Below are positions 45,446-55,676 of a stretch of DNA of 64,000 bases, one piece after another. The stretch lies in contig JAEUME010000001.1 in the NCBI GenBank assembly GCA_016793445.1, positions 423,814-487,813 on the forward strand, given 5' to 3'. Under the pieces are notes generated by a model. It saw only the letters and a program-made list of their open reading frames with translations, was not told where the DNA came from and made no database searches. Position numbers and translations under genes: made by a program. The stretch comes from Hyphomicrobium sp. GTDB lineage: Bacteria; Pseudomonadota; Alphaproteobacteria; Rhizobiales; Hyphomicrobiaceae. The stretch's first letter is position 1. Each line of letters starts with the position of its first letter.

Positions 45446-45997
45446 TTATTCGTCCTTGGCGCTGGCCGGCTTCTTGCTCGACGCCGCCTTCTTTGCAGCC
45501 GATTTGGCGCGTTTCTTTTCATCGGCTTCCAGCACCTTTACCGGAATGACCGTGACGCTGCCGCCAGCCTTTTCGATCGCAGCCTTGGCTTTGGCCGAAG
45601 CGTGATTGACGGTGATGGATACCTTCGACTTGATCTCGCCATCGCCCAGCAGACGCAGACCATCCTTGGAACGGCGCAACACGCCGGCTTCGACGAGCGA
45701 GGCGACATCGACGGGCTTGCCCGCGTCAATGCGCTTGTCCTCGATTGCCTGCTGGAGGGCACCGACGTTGATCTCGTTGTAGTCGGCCGGGCGCCACTTG
45801 TTGAAGCCTCGCTTAGGCAGACGGCGATGAAGCGGCATCTGGCCGCCTTCGAATCCGCCGATCGCAACGCCAGTACGGGCCGTCTGGCCCTTGCCGCCGC
45901 GACCACCCATCTTGCCGAGGCCGGAACCGATGCCGCGCCCGATGCGGGTGCGGAACTTGCGAGAGCCCGCGTTGTCTTTGATGCCGTTGAGCCGCAT
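45446..45997 (-). CDS. rplO: 50S ribosomal protein uL15
   Basis: uL15 is a late-assembly protein of the large subunit with an extended N-terminus. The 183-residue product begins [18 protein letters not shown] and has the Gly/Lys-rich [15 protein letters not shown] segment. About 25 extra Lys/Ala residues at the C-terminus ([16 protein letters not shown]) make it longer than the E. coli protein; such tails are common in alphaproteobacteria. Confidence 0.96.
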   Translation of the reverse strand: MRLNGIKDNAGSRKFRTRIGRGIGSGLGKMGGRGGKGQTARTGVAIGGFEGGQMPLHRRLPKRGFNKWRPADYNEINVGALQQAIEDKRIDAGKPVDVASLVEAGVLRRSKDGLRLLGDGEIKSKVSITVNHASAKAKAAIEKAGGSVTVIPVKVLEADEKKRAKSAAKKAASSKKPASAKDE

Positions 45998-46118
45998 GGG
46001 CCTTAAGCTCCTTCTTTGGTGGCGCCTGGCGGCTCGTTTCTCAAGCCGGGCGCAAAACGGAATTCTTGTCCTTCGGACGCCCCCGGTGCACCCCTGGGGG
46101 AGTGCGCCGTGCGCGTCA

Positions 46119-46310
46119 TTACTTGTCGTCGACGACGCGGACGAGGTGCGACACCTTCTTGAGCATACCGCGCGTTGCGGGCGTATCCTCCAGCGTCGTG
46201 CGGCGGCCGAGCTTGTTCAGGCCCAGGCCGACGAGCGTATCAGCCTGACGCTCGGGACGCCGGTTGGGGCTACGGATCTGCTCGATAGTGATCGTCTTCT
46301 TGCTGGCCAT
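46119..46310 (-). CDS. rpmD: 50S ribosomal protein uL30
   Basis: uL30 is a small large-subunit protein. The 63-residue product has the family pattern [17 protein letters not shown], then [13 protein letters not shown] and [15 protein letters not shown]. It sits between rpsE and rplO. A hairpin-forming GC-rich stretch lies in the 120-nt gap after it. Confidence 0.96.
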   Translation of the reverse strand: MASKKTITIEQIRSPNRRPERQADTLVGLGLNKLGRRTTLEDTPATRGMLKKVSHLVRVVDDK

Positions 46311-46363
46311 GTGGTTACCTCGAAAGCAAATGTGAAGCCCCCGGCAAGGGGCTCCAAGTCTTC

Positions 46364-46942
46364 TCAGGCTTCGGCGCTCACGTCTGCGGCCGAGCCATCA
46401 CGGCGGCGCGAGACGATATCCGAAACCTTCTTGTTGCGGCGGGCTGCAACAGCACGCGGATTCTCCTGCGCCTTGAGCGCATCGAAGGTCGCGCGCACGA
46501 CGTTGTAGGGATTGGTCGAGCCCATCGACTTGGCGACGACGTCATGGACGCCGAGCATCTCGAACACGGCGCGCATGGCGCCGCCCGCGATGATGCCGGT
46601 ACCGGCTGGCGCCGAGCGTACGACGACCTTGCCCGAGCCATGCCGGCCCACGCTGTCGTGATGCAGGGTGCGTGCGTCGCGCAGCGGCACACGCAGCAGG
46701 TTGCGTTTTGCGCCTTCCGTCGCCTTGCGGATGGCCTCGGGCACCTCACGCGCCTTGCCATGCCCGAACCCGACGCGGCCCTTCAGGTCACCGACCACGA
46801 CGAGCGCGGCGAACCCGAAGCGCTTACCGCCCTTCACGACCTTGGCGACGCGATTGATGTGCACCAGCTTGTCGGTGAACTCGCTATCGCGCTCCTCGCG
46901 GTCACGGCCGCGCTCTCTTTGAGGTCCACGTGCCACGTTCAA
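46364..46942 (-). CDS. rpsE: 30S ribosomal protein uS5
   Basis: uS5 is required for decoding accuracy and lies at the mRNA entry site. The 192-residue product has the S5 double-stranded RNA-binding domain ([20 protein letters not shown] read in parts as [17 protein letters not shown]) and the C-terminal domain with [18 protein letters not shown] and [13 protein letters not shown]. It has a charged N-terminal leader and a 25-residue C-terminal extension. Confidence 0.96.
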   Translation of the reverse strand: MNVARGPQRERGRDREERDSEFTDKLVHINRVAKVVKGGKRFGFAALVVVGDLKGRVGFGHGKAREVPEAIRKATEGAKRNLLRVPLRDARTLHHDSVGRHGSGKVVVRSAPAGTGIIAGGAMRAVFEMLGVHDVVAKSMGSTNPYNVVRATFDALKAQENPRAVAARRNKKVSDIVSRRRDGSAADVSAEA

Positions 46943-46952
46943 ATCCTCTCCA

Positions 46953-47315
46953 TTAGAACTTCAGACCGCCCTCGCGGGCGGCATCGGCCAGCGCCTTGAC
47001 GCGGCCATGAAACAGAAATCCGCCGCGGTCGAACACAACTTCGCTGACGCCGGCCTTGACGGCCCGCTCCGCGACCAGCTTGCCGACCGCTGCAGCCGCA
47101 TCCTTGTTTGCCCCGGACTTGAGCGAGCCCTTGAGCTCTTTGTCCATCGTGGACGCCGCCGCAAGCGTTGCGCCCTTGGCGTCGTCGATCACCTGCGCGT
47201 AGATGTGCGCAGATGAGCGATGGATCGAGAGCCGCGGACGCCCGCTCGAGTTCTTCTTCACGCTGCGGCGCACGCGGGCCCGGCGCTTCAAAAACTTGTC
47301 TTTGGAATTGGCCAT
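46953..47315 (-). CDS. rplR: 50S ribosomal protein uL18
   Basis: uL18 binds 5S rRNA in the central protuberance. The 120-residue product has the basic [14 protein letters not shown] start, the [20 protein letters not shown] block and the C-terminal [20 protein letters not shown]. It lies between rplF and rpsE with short gaps. Confidence 0.97.
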   Translation of the reverse strand: MANSKDKFLKRRARVRRSVKKNSSGRPRLSIHRSSAHIYAQVIDDAKGATLAAASTMDKELKGSLKSGANKDAAAAVGKLVAERAVKAGVSEVVFDRGGFLFHGRVKALADAAREGGLKF

Positions 47316-47326
47316 GGTCGCCGTCC

Positions 47327-47869
47327 TTATTTCTTCTTGCCTTCCTTGCGGAAGATGTACTCGCCCTTATAGCGCACGCCCTTGCCCTGATAGGGTTCGG
47401 GCTTGCGCGATGCGCGGATCTCGGCGGCCATCTGACCCACCGCCTGCTTGTCGATTCCCGACACGGACACCTGATCCTGTTTGGCGCCACCGACCTTGAC
47501 CTCAACGCCCGCCGGAATGGTCAGCACGACTTCGTGGCTGTAGCCGACCGACAGCACGATCTGATCCTTGCCCTTCATCGAGGCCTTGAATCCAACGCCG
47601 TGGATTTCCAGGTCGTGGCTGTAGCCCTCCGTCACGCCCTTGATCAGGTTGGCGATCTGGGTGCGCGACATACCCCACTTGGAACGGGCGGGCTTGGTGT
47701 CTTCGATCAGCGAAACGAGAACGCCCTCGTTCGTCTTCTCAACCTTAAGCTCCTCAGGAACGCTGAAGGAGAGCTCACCCTTGGGGCCCTTCATCTTGAC
47801 GTTCTGACCGGCCACCGTCGCCGTCACGTTGGACGGCACGGGAACGGATTTCTTACCGATGCGCGACAT
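47327..47869 (-). CDS. rplF: 50S ribosomal protein uL6
   Basis: uL6 lies near the factor-binding site of the large subunit. The 180-residue product shows the two repeated L6 domains, starting [15 protein letters not shown] and ending with [20 protein letters not shown]. Length and position in the spc operon are normal. Confidence 0.97.
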   Translation of the reverse strand: MSRIGKKSVPVPSNVTATVAGQNVKMKGPKGELSFSVPEELKVEKTNEGVLVSLIEDTKPARSKWGMSRTQIANLIKGVTEGYSHDLEIHGVGFKASMKGKDQIVLSVGYSHEVVLTIPAGVEVKVGGAKQDQVSVSGIDKQAVGQMAAEIRASRKPEPYQGKGVRYKGEYIFRKEGKKK

Positions 47870-47934
47870 GGGTCAATGAACCTTTTTTCTTCAGTCCGGC
47901 CGATACTTCGAAAGCCCGTCCGGCCCTTTCGCGA

Positions 47935-48333
47935 TTAGAAGATGCTGCAGATGATCTCGCCGCCCACATTGGCCTCGCGCGCCTTGGCATCCGACATCAC
48001 GCCCTTGGGCGTGGACAGGATGGAGACGCCGAGACCGTTGGCGACGGTCGGAATGTTCTTCACCGGCGAGTAGACCCGGCGGCCCGGCTTGGAGACGCGT
48101 TCGATTTCGCGGATCGCCGGCTGGCCGTTGTAGTATTTCAGTTCGATCTCGAACTGCGGGATCTCGCCCTTCACCTCGACGCGCGTGTAGCCGCGGATGT
48201 AACCCTCGTCCTGCAGCACGTCGAGGACGCGCCCGCGAAGGCTGGACGCGGGCGTCGACACTTTGGGGCGGCGGCGCATCTGCGCGTTGCGGATGCGGGT
48301 GAGCATATCGCCCAACGGATCATTCATTGCCAT
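47935..48333 (-). CDS. rpsH: 30S ribosomal protein uS8
   Basis: uS8 binds the central domain of 16S rRNA and represses the spc operon translationally in E. coli. The 132-residue product has [18 protein letters not shown] at the start and [18 protein letters not shown] at the C-terminus. I did not identify the rRNA-like target in the mRNA here. Confidence 0.97.
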   Translation of the reverse strand: MAMNDPLGDMLTRIRNAQMRRRPKVSTPASSLRGRVLDVLQDEGYIRGYTRVEVKGEIPQFEIELKYYNGQPAIREIERVSKPGRRVYSPVKNIPTVANGLGVSILSTPKGVMSDAKAREANVGGEIICSIF

Positions 48334-48345
48334 TGCGCGCTCTCC

Positions 48346-48651
48346 TTACCAGCTCGACTTGACCATGCCCGGGATGCGGCCCTGGCTGGCGAGTTCGCGC
48401 AGCTGGTTGCGGCACATCTTGAGCTTGCGGTAATTGCCGCGCGCGCGGCCGGTGATCTCACAGCGATTGCGCACGCGCACCTTGGCGCCGTTGCGCGGCA
48501 GCTCCGCCAGCTTCAGACGGGCCGCGAAACGCTCTTCCGCGGTCTTGGTCATGTCCTTGGCGAGGTCCTTGAGCCGCTTGCGCTTGGGCGCCTGCTGCTC
48601 GGCCATCTTGCGACGGCGCTTGTTCTTCTCAATCGAACTGGTCTTAGCCAT
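48346..48651 (-). CDS. rpsN: 30S ribosomal protein uS14
   Basis: uS14 sits in the small-subunit head. The 101-residue product is the longer, zinc-free type: the C-terminal block RCEITGRARGNYRKLKMC lacks the CxxC pairs of the short type. The N-terminal part is the typical basic helix. The end IPGMVKSSW is conserved. Confidence 0.97.
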   Translation of the reverse strand: MAKTSSIEKNKRRRKMAEQQAPKRKRLKDLAKDMTKTAEERFAARLKLAELPRNGAKVRVRNRCEITGRARGNYRKLKMCRNQLRELASQGRIPGMVKSSW

Positions 48652-48706
48652 ATAATCTCCTCCAAAGGCCTTTCGGGACGGCCGCGTTTAGCTGGCCCGA
48701 GGTCCT

Positions 48707-49393
48707 CTAGCTGCGGAACGGAAAGTTGAAACCCTTGAGCAGTTCGCGGGCTTCGTCATCAGTGCTGGCCGACGTGCAAACGATCACGTCGAGACCCAGG
48801 ACGTTGTCGACCTTGTCGTAATCGATCTCGGGGAACACGATGTGCTCCTTGAGACCGGTCGCATAATTGCCACGTCCATCAAAGCTTTTCGGGTTCAGGC
48901 CGCGGAAGTCCTTCACGCGCGGCAGCGCGATCGTGACGAAGCGGTCCAGGAACTCGTACATGCGGTCACCGCGCAGCGTCACCTTCGTGCCAATCGCCAT
49001 GCCTTCGCGCAGCTTATAGGTGGCGATGGCCTTGCGGGCGCGGGTGACGACGGGCTTCTGACCTGCGATCAAGGCGAGCTCGGAAACCGCATTGTCCACC
49101 TTCTTGCGGTCGTTGACAGCATCGCCCACGCCCATGTTGAGAACGATCTTCTCGAGCTTGGGGATCTGCATGACGTTGTTGTAGCCGAACTTCTTCATCA
49201 GAGCGTCGCGAACGACCTTCTCGTAATGCGTCTTAAGGCGCGGCTTGTAATCCTTGGGACGCGGCGCTGCTACGCGCGCTTCCTTGGGAGCGGCGACCTT
49301 CTTGCCGCCACCTTTGACGCCGCCCTTGGCCTTGGCGTCCTGCGGGCCGCCCTGAGGCTTGCCGCCCTTTTGAGCTTTCTCTTTCTCAGCCAT
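48707..49393 (-). CDS. rplE: 50S ribosomal protein uL5 with a basic N-terminal extension
   Basis: uL5 binds 5S rRNA and contacts the P-site tRNA. The family domain starts at about residue 48 ([17 protein letters not shown]) and runs to the end, with [17 protein letters not shown] and [17 protein letters not shown]. The preceding 46 or so residues are rich in Lys, Gly and Ala (for example [18 protein letters not shown]) and are absent from ordinary L5 of about 180 residues. There is no in-frame ATG or GTG between residue 1 and the domain, and the ATG lies 3 nt after the rplX stop, so the extension appears to be translated. Its role is unknown; rRNA contact is inference. Confidence 0.94.
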   Translation of the reverse strand: MAEKEKAQKGGKPQGGPQDAKAKGGVKGGGKKVAAPKEARVAAPRPKDYKPRLKTHYEKVVRDALMKKFGYNNVMQIPKLEKIVLNMGVGDAVNDRKKVDNAVSELALIAGQKPVVTRARKAIATYKLREGMAIGTKVTLRGDRMYEFLDRFVTIALPRVKDFRGLNPKSFDGRGNYATGLKEHIVFPEIDYDKVDNVLGLDVIVCTSASTDDEARELLKGFNFPFRS

Positions 49394-49396
49394 GGC

Positions 49397-49723
49397 TTAG
49401 TTCTTCTCCGGGATCTGCTCGCCCGAGCGCTTTGCGACGCGGACTTTCTTGCCGTCGGCCAGCATCTTGAAGCCAACGCGGGTCGGCTTGCCGTCCTTGG
49501 GGTCCTCGATCGCGAGGTTGGAAATCTGAATGGGGCCTTCCTTGGAGATGATCCCGCCTTCCTGTTGCGCCGTCTGACGCTGATGGCGGCGCACCATGTT
49601 GATGCCGCGAACCAGAGCGCGGTTCTCCTTCGGCATGACGGCAATAACCTCGCCGCGCTTGCCCTTGTCGCGGCCGGCCAGGACGACAACGCTGTCGCCT
49701 TTCTTGATCTTGAACGACGCCAT
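49397..49723 (-). CDS. rplX: 50S ribosomal protein uL24
   Basis: uL24 is an early assembly protein near the exit tunnel. The 108-residue product has the KOW motif ([20 protein letters not shown]) and [18 protein letters not shown]. Its start overlaps the rplN stop by one base, a coupled arrangement. Confidence 0.97.
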   Translation of the reverse strand: MASFKIKKGDSVVVLAGRDKGKRGEVIAVMPKENRALVRGINMVRRHQRQTAQQEGGIISKEGPIQISNLAIEDPKDGKPTRVGFKMLADGKKVRVAKRSGEQIPEKN

Positions 49724-50091
49724 TACAGCACCTCCGGCGCGAGCGAGACGATCTTCATGTGGTTCTTGGCGCGCAGCTCGCGAGTCACGGGTCCGAAGAT
49801 ACGGGTACCGACCGGCTCGCCGTTGGCGTTGACCAGCACGGCGGCATTGCGGTCGAAACGGATCAGCGAGCCGTCAGGGCGGCGCACGCCCTTGGCAACG
49901 CGCACGATTACGGCCTTCATGACCTGGCCCTTCTTGACGCGCCCCTTCGGAATAGCCTCCTTGACCGACACGACGATCGTGTCGCCCACGGTTGCATATT
50001 TGCGCTTGGAACCGCCCAGCACCTTGATGCACTGGACGCGGCGCGCACCCGAGTTGTCGGCGACGTCGAGATTGCTCTCCATCTGGATCAT
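49723..50091 (-). CDS. rplN: 50S ribosomal protein uL14
   Basis: uL14 lies at the subunit interface and contacts 16S rRNA. The 122-residue product has the conserved [18 protein letters not shown] start and the [15 protein letters not shown] block. It opens the spc-type group after a 190-nt gap behind rpsQ, the place where E. coli has the spc promoter; no clear promoter was seen here. Confidence 0.97.
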   Translation of the reverse strand: MIQMESNLDVADNSGARRVQCIKVLGGSKRKYATVGDTIVVSVKEAIPKGRVKKGQVMKAVIVRVAKGVRRPDGSLIRFDRNAAVLVNANGEPVGTRIFGPVTRELRAKNHMKIVSLAPEVL

Positions 50092-50261
50092 CGCATCATT
50101 CCTTCTTTTGCGCCGGCAGGCAGGGCTGACGGCTCATTCTCTTCTTGGGTCCTTTTTCGCTCCCGGGGTCTTGGGACCGGCCTCGAAAATATGAGGCTCC
50201 CAACGCTCCGGCGGCTCAAAGGTCTTAATTCGAGGATGGTCTCGAAATCGGTGAGTGGAGG

Positions 50262-50281
50262 CCTGGGCTCTCGAGCCCGGC
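50262..50281. other. hairpin in the rpsQ-rplN gap
   Basis: GGGCTCTCGAGCCC at 50265-50278 forms a short perfect inverted repeat next to the rpsQ stop. It has no T run. The remaining gap to rplN (about 170 nt) holds no gene. It may mark an S10-spc boundary structure or processing site. Confidence 0.35.
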
Positions 50282-50518
50282 TTACACCTTGGTTTCGACG
50301 ACAGTCCATCGCTTATTCTTCGAGATGGGCGCCGACTCCTGAATGGAGACCTTGTCGCCAACCTTGAATTTGTTCGCCTCGTCGTGCGCGTGATACTTCT
50401 TCGTACGGCGCACGGTCTTCTTGAACAAGGGATGGGTGTAGCGGCGCTCGACCTGAACGACAATGGTCTTGTCGTTCTTGTCGGAAACCACGACTCCCTG
50501 CAGCACGCGCTTCGGCAT
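50282..50518 (-). CDS. rpsQ: 30S ribosomal protein uS17
   Basis: uS17 is a primary 16S rRNA-binding protein. The 78-residue product has the OB-fold signature [18 protein letters not shown] and the [20 protein letters not shown] segment. It ends the S10-type group. Confidence 0.97.
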   Translation of the reverse strand: MPKRVLQGVVVSDKNDKTIVVQVERRYTHPLFKKTVRRTKKYHAHDEANKFKVGDKVSIQESAPISKNKRWTVVETKV

Positions 50519-50533
50519 AGTCTTCTTGCTCCT

Positions 50534-50740
50534 TTACGCGCCCTTCTTGGCGCTGCCGGCCCGCTTCGTGCGGGCTGCTGTCTTGATGCGCGCGATATCG
50601 CGGCGGATGATCCGGATACGCGCGGTGTTCTCGAGCTGGCCGGAAGCCCGCTGGAAGCGCAGGTTGAACTGCTCCTTCTTGAGCTTCACCAGCTGGTCGT
50701 CGAGCTGATCGAGCGACATGTCGCTGAACTCGGCTGCCAT
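50534..50740 (-). CDS. rpmC: 50S ribosomal protein uL29
   Basis: uL29 borders the tunnel exit and helps bind trigger factor and SRP. The 68-residue product has the helical pattern [20 protein letters not shown] and [14 protein letters not shown]. It lies between rplP and rpsQ. Confidence 0.96.
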   Translation of the reverse strand: MAAEFSDMSLDQLDDQLVKLKKEQFNLRFQRASGQLENTARIRIIRRDIARIKTAARTKRAGSAKKGA

Positions 50741-50778
50741 CGTTCTTGTCCTCTACTGTTCTTGCGCGACGCTGCGGG

Positions 50779-51189
50779 TTAACCCACGCGCATCACGACA
50801 CGGGTCTTGATCGGCAGCTTGGCGGCGCCCAGGATGAGCGCCTCCTTGGCGATCTGCTGATTGATGCCGCCAAGTTCGAAGATGATGCGGCCCGGCTTGA
50901 CGCGCGCCACCCAAAGCTCGGGTGCGCCCTTGCCCGAGCCCATGCGAACTTCGGCGGGCTTTTTCGATACCGGCACGTCGGGGAACACGCGGGTCCACAT
51001 GCGGCCTGCGCGCTTGGTGTGGCGCGCGATCGCACGGCGTGCGGCCTCGATCTGGCGGGCCGTCAGACGCTCCGGCTCCATGGCCTTCAGGCCGACTTCG
51101 CCGAACGCCAGCGTGGTGGCGCCCTTGGCGGCCCCATGGATGCGGCCCTTGAAGGCCTTGCGGAACTTTGTCCGTTTCGGTTGCAGCAT
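50779..51189 (-). CDS. rplP: 50S ribosomal protein uL16
   Basis: uL16 helps position the A-site tRNA and completes the peptidyl transferase centre. The 136-residue product begins [16 protein letters not shown] and keeps [18 protein letters not shown] and the [10 protein letters not shown] loop. Length is normal. Confidence 0.97.
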   Translation of the reverse strand: MLQPKRTKFRKAFKGRIHGAAKGATTLAFGEVGLKAMEPERLTARQIEAARRAIARHTKRAGRMWTRVFPDVPVSKKPAEVRMGSGKGAPELWVARVKPGRIIFELGGINQQIAKEALILGAAKLPIKTRVVMRVG

Positions 51190-51221
51190 TGTTGTCTCGC
51201 CTCAAAAATCTCTTTTATGCG

Positions 51222-52022
51222 CTAAGCTTCGCTGCCGACATCGCCACCACCACCCGACGATCCGCCAGGGCCGCCACGGGTGCGCCCGCCACGATTGCCG
51301 CGGCGCTCGCGCCGCTCGCCATCGTCACGGCGCGGACGCGGACCGGCGCCCTCCTGCATCTCAGCCGCCTTTTTCTCGGACGCCATGGGATCATGCTCCA
51401 TGATCTCGCCCTTGAAGACCCAGACCTTGATGCCGATGATGCCATAGGCCGTCACGGCGCGGCCGTAGCCAAAGTCGATGTCGGCGCGCAGTGTGTGCAG
51501 CGGCACGCGGCCTTCACGGTACCACTCGGTGCGCGCAATTTCAGCACCACCCAGGCGGCCTGCAACGTTGATACGGATGCCGATTGCACCCAGACGCAGG
51601 GCCGACTGAACGGCGCGCTTCATGGCACGCCGGAATGCCACGCGGCGCTCCAGCTGCTGGGCGATCGATTCCGCAATTAGCGTCGCGTCGATTTCAGGCT
51701 TGCGGATCTCAACGATGTTGAGATGAACTTCCGAGTCCGTCAGGCGGGCCAGCTCGGAACGCAGCCGCTCGATCTTGTCGCCCTTCTTGCCGATCAGAAT
51801 GCCGGGGCGGGCGGTGTGAACCGTCACCCGGCACTTCCTGTGCGGACGCTCGATGATCACGCGGGCAATACCGGCCTCGCGCTGATCCTTCATGATGTGT
51901 TCGCGGATCGCCCGATCCTCGTGCAGCAGCTTGCCGTATTCCCCCGTGCGGGCGAACCAGCGGCTGTCCCAGTTGCGGTTGATGCCAACGCGCAGGCCAA
52001 CGGGATTGACTTTCTGACCCAT
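51222..52022 (-). CDS. rpsC: 30S ribosomal protein uS3
   Basis: uS3 forms the mRNA entry channel and has helicase-like action on mRNA. The 266-residue product begins [18 protein letters not shown]; an upstream in-frame extension overlaps rplV and is not family sequence. The KH domain has [15 protein letters not shown] and the C-domain has [20 protein letters not shown] Gly/Arg-rich tail of about 45 residues follows, longer than in E. coli. Confidence 0.97.
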   Translation of the reverse strand: MGQKVNPVGLRVGINRNWDSRWFARTGEYGKLLHEDRAIREHIMKDQREAGIARVIIERPHRKCRVTVHTARPGILIGKKGDKIERLRSELARLTDSEVHLNIVEIRKPEIDATLIAESIAQQLERRVAFRRAMKRAVQSALRLGAIGIRINVAGRLGGAEIARTEWYREGRVPLHTLRADIDFGYGRAVTAYGIIGIKVWVFKGEIMEHDPMASEKKAAEMQEGAGPRPRRDDGERRERRGNRGGRTRGGPGGSSGGGGDVGSEA

Positions 52023-52023
52023 A

Positions 52024-52461
52024 TTACTTGGCCTCCTTGGCGGACTTCTTGGCGGCCGGCTTGGCCTTCGCCTTCTTGGGCGCCTCGTCTTCCTCGACCT
52101 GCCGGACGACAACGGTGAGCTGCGAGAACGGCTTGAGGATCGCAGCACCGCGGCCACGGCCGCGAGCGTGGAAGCGCTTCAGCGTCAGGTTCTTGCCGAC
52201 ATAGGCTTCGGCAACCACCAGCTCGTTGACATCGAGGCCGTGGTTGTTCTCGGCGTTGGCAACGGCGCTCATCACGCATTTGCGGACATCGCCCGCGATG
52301 CGCTTCTGGCTGAACTCGAGTTCGGCCATGGCCTGGTCAACCTTCTTGCCGCGGATAAGACCCGCGACGAGGTTGAGCTTCTGAGGCGAGATGCGCAGCG
52401 ACTTGACGACGGCCTGCGCCTCGTTGTCCGCCAAGCGGCGCTCGTGAGACGGCTTGCCCAT
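52024..52461 (-). CDS. rplV: 50S ribosomal protein uL22
   Basis: uL22 lines the exit tunnel with a long beta-hairpin. The 145-residue product keeps [18 protein letters not shown] and the [15 protein letters not shown] hairpin. A Lys/Ala C-terminal tail of about 20 residues is added. It overlaps rpsS by one base. Confidence 0.97.
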   Translation of the reverse strand: MGKPSHERRLADNEAQAVVKSLRISPQKLNLVAGLIRGKKVDQAMAELEFSQKRIAGDVRKCVMSAVANAENNHGLDVNELVVAEAYVGKNLTLKRFHARGRGRGAAILKPFSQLTVVVRQVEEDEAPKKAKAKPAAKKSAKEAK

Positions 52462-52739
52462 TATTTCCTCACCGCTTTCTTGTCCCCGCCATGCCCGTGG
52501 AACGTACGGGTCGGCGCGAATTCACCCAACTTGTGGCCGATCATGTCTTCGGTCACGGCAACGGGGATGTGCTTTTGCCCGTTGTGGACGCCGAAGGTCA
52601 AACCGACGAACTGGGGAAGAATGGTCGAGCGGCGGCTCCAGGTTTTGATGACGTCGTTACGACCCGACGACCGCGTCTTTTCCGCCTTCTTCAGGAGGTA
52701 GCCGTCGACGAACGGACCTTTCCAGACTGAGCGTGCCAA
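52461..52739 (-). CDS. rpsS: 30S ribosomal protein uS19
   Basis: uS19 lies in the head next to S13. The 92-residue product has [18 protein letters not shown] at the start and the conserved [18 protein letters not shown] near the end. Confidence 0.97.
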   Translation of the reverse strand: MARSVWKGPFVDGYLLKKAEKTRSSGRNDVIKTWSRRSTILPQFVGLTFGVHNGQKHIPVAVTEDMIGHKLGEFAPTRTFHGHGGDKKAVRK

Positions 52740-52763
52740 AGTGCTTCTCCTTGCGTTCCGCGC

Positions 52764-53588
52764 TTACTTCGTCTTCTGACGGGCGCGAATGATGTACTTC
52801 GTGGTCTGCTTGTTCTTGCGGGTCTTGAAACCCTTGGTCGGCTTGCCCCACGGCGTTGCCCAATGCTTGCCGCCCTTCGTGCGGCCGCCGTTGGGATGGT
52901 CAACCGGGTTCATCGCGATCGAGCGGTTGTGCGGACGGCGGCCTTTCCAGCGGGTGCGGCCGGCCTTGCCGACGACGGCGTTCATGTGGTCGGGGTTCGA
53001 CACGGCGCCGACGGTTGCCATGCAATCGGCGGGGACCTTGCGCGTCTCGCCCGAGTTGAGCTTCAGCACCGCCCAGCCGGCGTCACGGCCGACGAGCTGG
53101 ACGAAGGCACCGGCGGACCGCGCGAGCTGGCCGCCCTTGCCAGGCTTGATCTCGACGTTATGCACAATCGTGCCGACGGGCATGGCCGCGAGCGGCATGG
53201 CGTTGCCGGGTTTCACGTCGACCTTGGCGCCCGAGACAACCGTATCGCCGACGGCAAGACGTTGCGGGGCCAGAATGTAGGACAGCGTGCCGTCCTCGAA
53301 CTTGATCAAGGCGATGAACGCCGTGCGGTTGGGATCGTACTCCAGGCGCTCAACGACGGCCGGCATGTCCGCCTTCGTGTTACGGCGGAAATCGACCTTG
53401 CGGTAGTTCTTCTTGTGGCCGCCGCCAATGAAGCGCGAGGTGATGCGCCCATGCGTATTTCGGCCGCCCGACTTATTGAGCCCCTCGACGAGCGTCTTGA
53501 CGGGGCCGCCCTTCCACAGGTGACTCTTGTCGACCAGCACCAGATGGCGTCGGCCGGGAGACGTCGGGCTGAATGTTTTAAGCGCCAT
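52764..53588 (-). CDS. rplB: 50S ribosomal protein uL2
   Basis: uL2 helps associate the subunits and supports peptidyl transfer. The 274-residue product has the [15 protein letters not shown] start ([16 protein letters not shown]), the [20 protein letters not shown] block and the C-terminal [18 protein letters not shown], which contains the conserved His close to the catalytic centre. Confidence 0.97.
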   Translation of the reverse strand: MALKTFSPTSPGRRHLVLVDKSHLWKGGPVKTLVEGLNKSGGRNTHGRITSRFIGGGHKKNYRKVDFRRNTKADMPAVVERLEYDPNRTAFIALIKFEDGTLSYILAPQRLAVGDTVVSGAKVDVKPGNAMPLAAMPVGTIVHNVEIKPGKGGQLARSAGAFVQLVGRDAGWAVLKLNSGETRKVPADCMATVGAVSNPDHMNAVVGKAGRTRWKGRRPHNRSIAMNPVDHPNGGRTKGGKHWATPWGKPTKGFKTRKNKQTTKYIIRARQKTK

Positions 53589-53602
53589 AGTTCATGAACT
53601 CC

Positions 53603-53896
53603 TTAGAGACCGGTCGTCACGTCGATGGAGTGACCATCTTCGAGCGTCACGACGGCTCTCTTGGTGTCGCTGAGCAACGCCGGACGGCCACGGAAGGCCT
53701 TGAGCTTGCCCTTGCGGACGATCGTGTTGATAGCTTTGACCTTCACCTTGAACAGGCTCTCGATCGCGGCCTTGATCTCTGGCTTGGTGGCCTTCGGGTT
53801 CACCTTGAAAATGACCTGGTTGGCCTCCGAAGCGAGCGTCGCCTTCTCCGTGATGACCGGCGAGACGATGACGTCATAGGCGGTGCGTTTCGTCAT
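53603..53896 (-). CDS. rplW: 50S ribosomal protein uL23
   Basis: uL23 is the main docking site for trigger factor and SRP at the tunnel exit. The 97-residue product has [15 protein letters not shown] and [17 protein letters not shown]. Its start overlaps the rplD stop by 4 nt. Confidence 0.97.
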   Translation of the reverse strand: MTKRTAYDVIVSPVITEKATLASEANQVIFKVNPKATKPEIKAAIESLFKVKVKAINTIVRKGKLKAFRGRPALLSDTKRAVVTLEDGHSIDVTTGL

Positions 53897-54516
53897 TTGA
53901 AGCGCGCCTCCAGCGCCGCGACGGCCGCCTTTGTCAGCACCAGCTTCTTACGACGCAGAATGTCGTAGACGTTGATGCCCTGAACGGGGAGCACGTCGAT
54001 GTTGGGAATGTTGCGGGCCGCACGGGCAAACGCGGGTTCGAGCTCGGCGCCATCGATGATGAGCGCATTCGACAGTTCAAGCTTGGCGAACTGGGACTTC
54101 AAGCCGCCGGTCTTGCCGTCTGCCGAGGATGCCTTGTCGAGTACGACGATCTCGCCGGCCTTGGCCTTCGCTGAAAGCGCGTGGCGCAGGGCGAGAGCGC
54201 GGACCTTCTTGGGCATGTCGACGGCATGGCTACGTGGCTTGGGGCCGAACGCCTTGCCGCCGCCGCGGAACTGGGGAGCCGACTTGTCGCCGTGACGGGC
54301 GCCACCGGTACCCTTCTGCTTGTACATTTTCTTGCCCGTGACCGCGACTTCCGAACGGTCCTGAGCGTGGTGCGTGCCGGCCATGCGCTTCAGCGTCTGA
54401 TAACGCACCATGCGGTGGATCAGATCCGAGCGCGGCTCAAGGCCGAAAATTGCATCGGCGAGTTCGATGTCGCCGGCGGTGCCGGCATCGAGCGTGGTGA
54501 CAGATGCCTTCATCAC
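53893..54516 (-). CDS. rplD: 50S ribosomal protein uL4
   Basis: uL4 lines the tunnel constriction; in E. coli it also represses the S10 operon. The 207-residue product has the extended loop with [20 protein letters not shown] and the [13 protein letters not shown] block. Both ends overlap neighbours by 4 nt. Confidence 0.97.
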   Translation of the reverse strand: MMKASVTTLDAGTAGDIELADAIFGLEPRSDLIHRMVRYQTLKRMAGTHHAQDRSEVAVTGKKMYKQKGTGGARHGDKSAPQFRGGGKAFGPKPRSHAVDMPKKVRALALRHALSAKAKAGEIVVLDKASSADGKTGGLKSQFAKLELSNALIIDGAELEPAFARAARNIPNIDVLPVQGINVYDILRRKKLVLTKAAVAALEARFK

Positions 54517-55220
54517 GCACCTTCCTTCTTGGCTTCGGCACGCGGCTTGAATGCGCCGGGCTTGGGCAGATCCTTGGGAGCGGGCTTCTTGACCGCATCG
54601 CGTACCAGCACCCAGCCACCCTTGGAGCCGGGGACCGCGCCGCGCACCATCACGAGGCCGCGCGCGACATCGATCTTGGCAACCACGAGGTTCTGGGTCG
54701 TGACGCGCTCGTCGCCCATGTGGCCGGCCATTTTCTTGCCCTTGAACACCTTGCCGGGGTCCTGGCGCTGACCGGTCGAACCGTGCGCACGGTGAGTGAC
54801 CGACACGCCGTGCGTGGCGCGCAGACCGCCGAAGTTCCAGCGCTTCATCGCGCCCTGGAAGCCCTTGCCCTGGTTGGTGCCCGTCACATCGACGAACTGA
54901 CCGGGCACGAAATGATCGGCGGTGATTTCCGCGCCGACGTCAATCAGGTTCTCAGGGCTGACGCGAAACTCTGCGATCTTGCGCTTGGGCTCGACTTCGA
55001 CCTTCGCGAAGTGGCCACGGTCGGCCTTGGTCAGGCGCGAGGGCTTGCGGGTGCCGGCTCCAAGCTGGAGCGCGGTATAGCCGTTCTTCTCCACCGTGCG
55101 GTGCGAGAGCACCTGCAGATTGTCGAGCTTCAACACGGTCACCGGGACGTGCTCGCCGGTTTCCGTGAAGATGCGGGTCATGCCCACCTTCTGTGCTAGT
55201 ACACCGGAACGCATCAGCAT
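54513..55220 (-). CDS. rplC: 50S ribosomal protein uL3
   Basis: uL3 starts large-subunit assembly and reaches the peptidyl transferase centre. The 235-residue product begins [18 protein letters not shown] and has the [15 protein letters not shown] loop that carries the methylated Gln in some bacteria. A Lys/Pro-rich C-terminal tail is present. Confidence 0.97.
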   Translation of the reverse strand: MLMRSGVLAQKVGMTRIFTETGEHVPVTVLKLDNLQVLSHRTVEKNGYTALQLGAGTRKPSRLTKADRGHFAKVEVEPKRKIAEFRVSPENLIDVGAEITADHFVPGQFVDVTGTNQGKGFQGAMKRWNFGGLRATHGVSVTHRAHGSTGQRQDPGKVFKGKKMAGHMGDERVTTQNLVVAKIDVARGLVMVRGAVPGSKGGWVLVRDAVKKPAPKDLPKPGAFKPRAEAKKEGA

Positions 55221-55291
55221 TCCTTCCTATCGTTGGGGCCGTGCTCACTGTTTCAGAGTAGAGGGCCCGGAATTTTGTTTCGTTTTCTTTT

Positions 55292-55600
55292 TTACAGTTT
55301 GATCTCGACGTCCACGCCGGCGGCAAGATCGAGCTTCATGAGAGCATCGACCGTCTGCGGTGTTGGATCGACGATGTCGAGCAAGCGCTTGTGAGTGCGC
55401 ATCTCGAACTGCTCGCGGCTCTTCTTGTCGATGTGTGGCGAGCGGTTCACGGTAAAGCGCTCGATGCGCGTGGGAAGCGGGATGGGCCCGCGCACTTCAG
55501 CGCCCGTACGTTTCGCCGTGTTCACGATCTCGCGGGTCGACGCATCGAGTATGCGATGATCGAACGCCTTGAGTCGGATGCGGATGTTTTGGCCGTGCAT
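55292..55600 (-). CDS. rpsJ: 30S ribosomal protein uS10
   Basis: uS10 (NusE) is a ribosomal protein and transcription antitermination partner of NusB. The 102-residue product begins [18 protein letters not shown] and keeps [20 protein letters not shown]. It follows an intrinsic terminator behind tuf, so at least part of its transcription may come from its own promoter. Confidence 0.97.
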   Translation of the reverse strand: MHGQNIRIRLKAFDHRILDASTREIVNTAKRTGAEVRGPIPLPTRIERFTVNRSPHIDKKSREQFEMRTHKRLLDIVDPTPQTVDALMKLDLAAGVDVEIKL

Positions 55601-55622
55601 GGTGTCGTCGCCTTCACTCTCG

Positions 55623-55666
55623 AAAAAAGACTTGAGGATGCGTCCCTCGGAAGGGAACGCATCCTC
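55623..55666 (-). terminator. intrinsic terminator between tuf and rpsJ
   Basis: On the transcribed minus strand, GAGGATGCGTTCCC pairs with GGGACGCATCCTC through 13 pairs with one bulged base (stem 55634-55666), then AAGTCTTTTTTC. Stem, loop and T run all fit a Rho-independent terminator. It lies 11 nt after the tuf stop and separates the str and S10 groups. Confidence 0.85.
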
Positions 55667-55676
55667 GTGCTATGAG

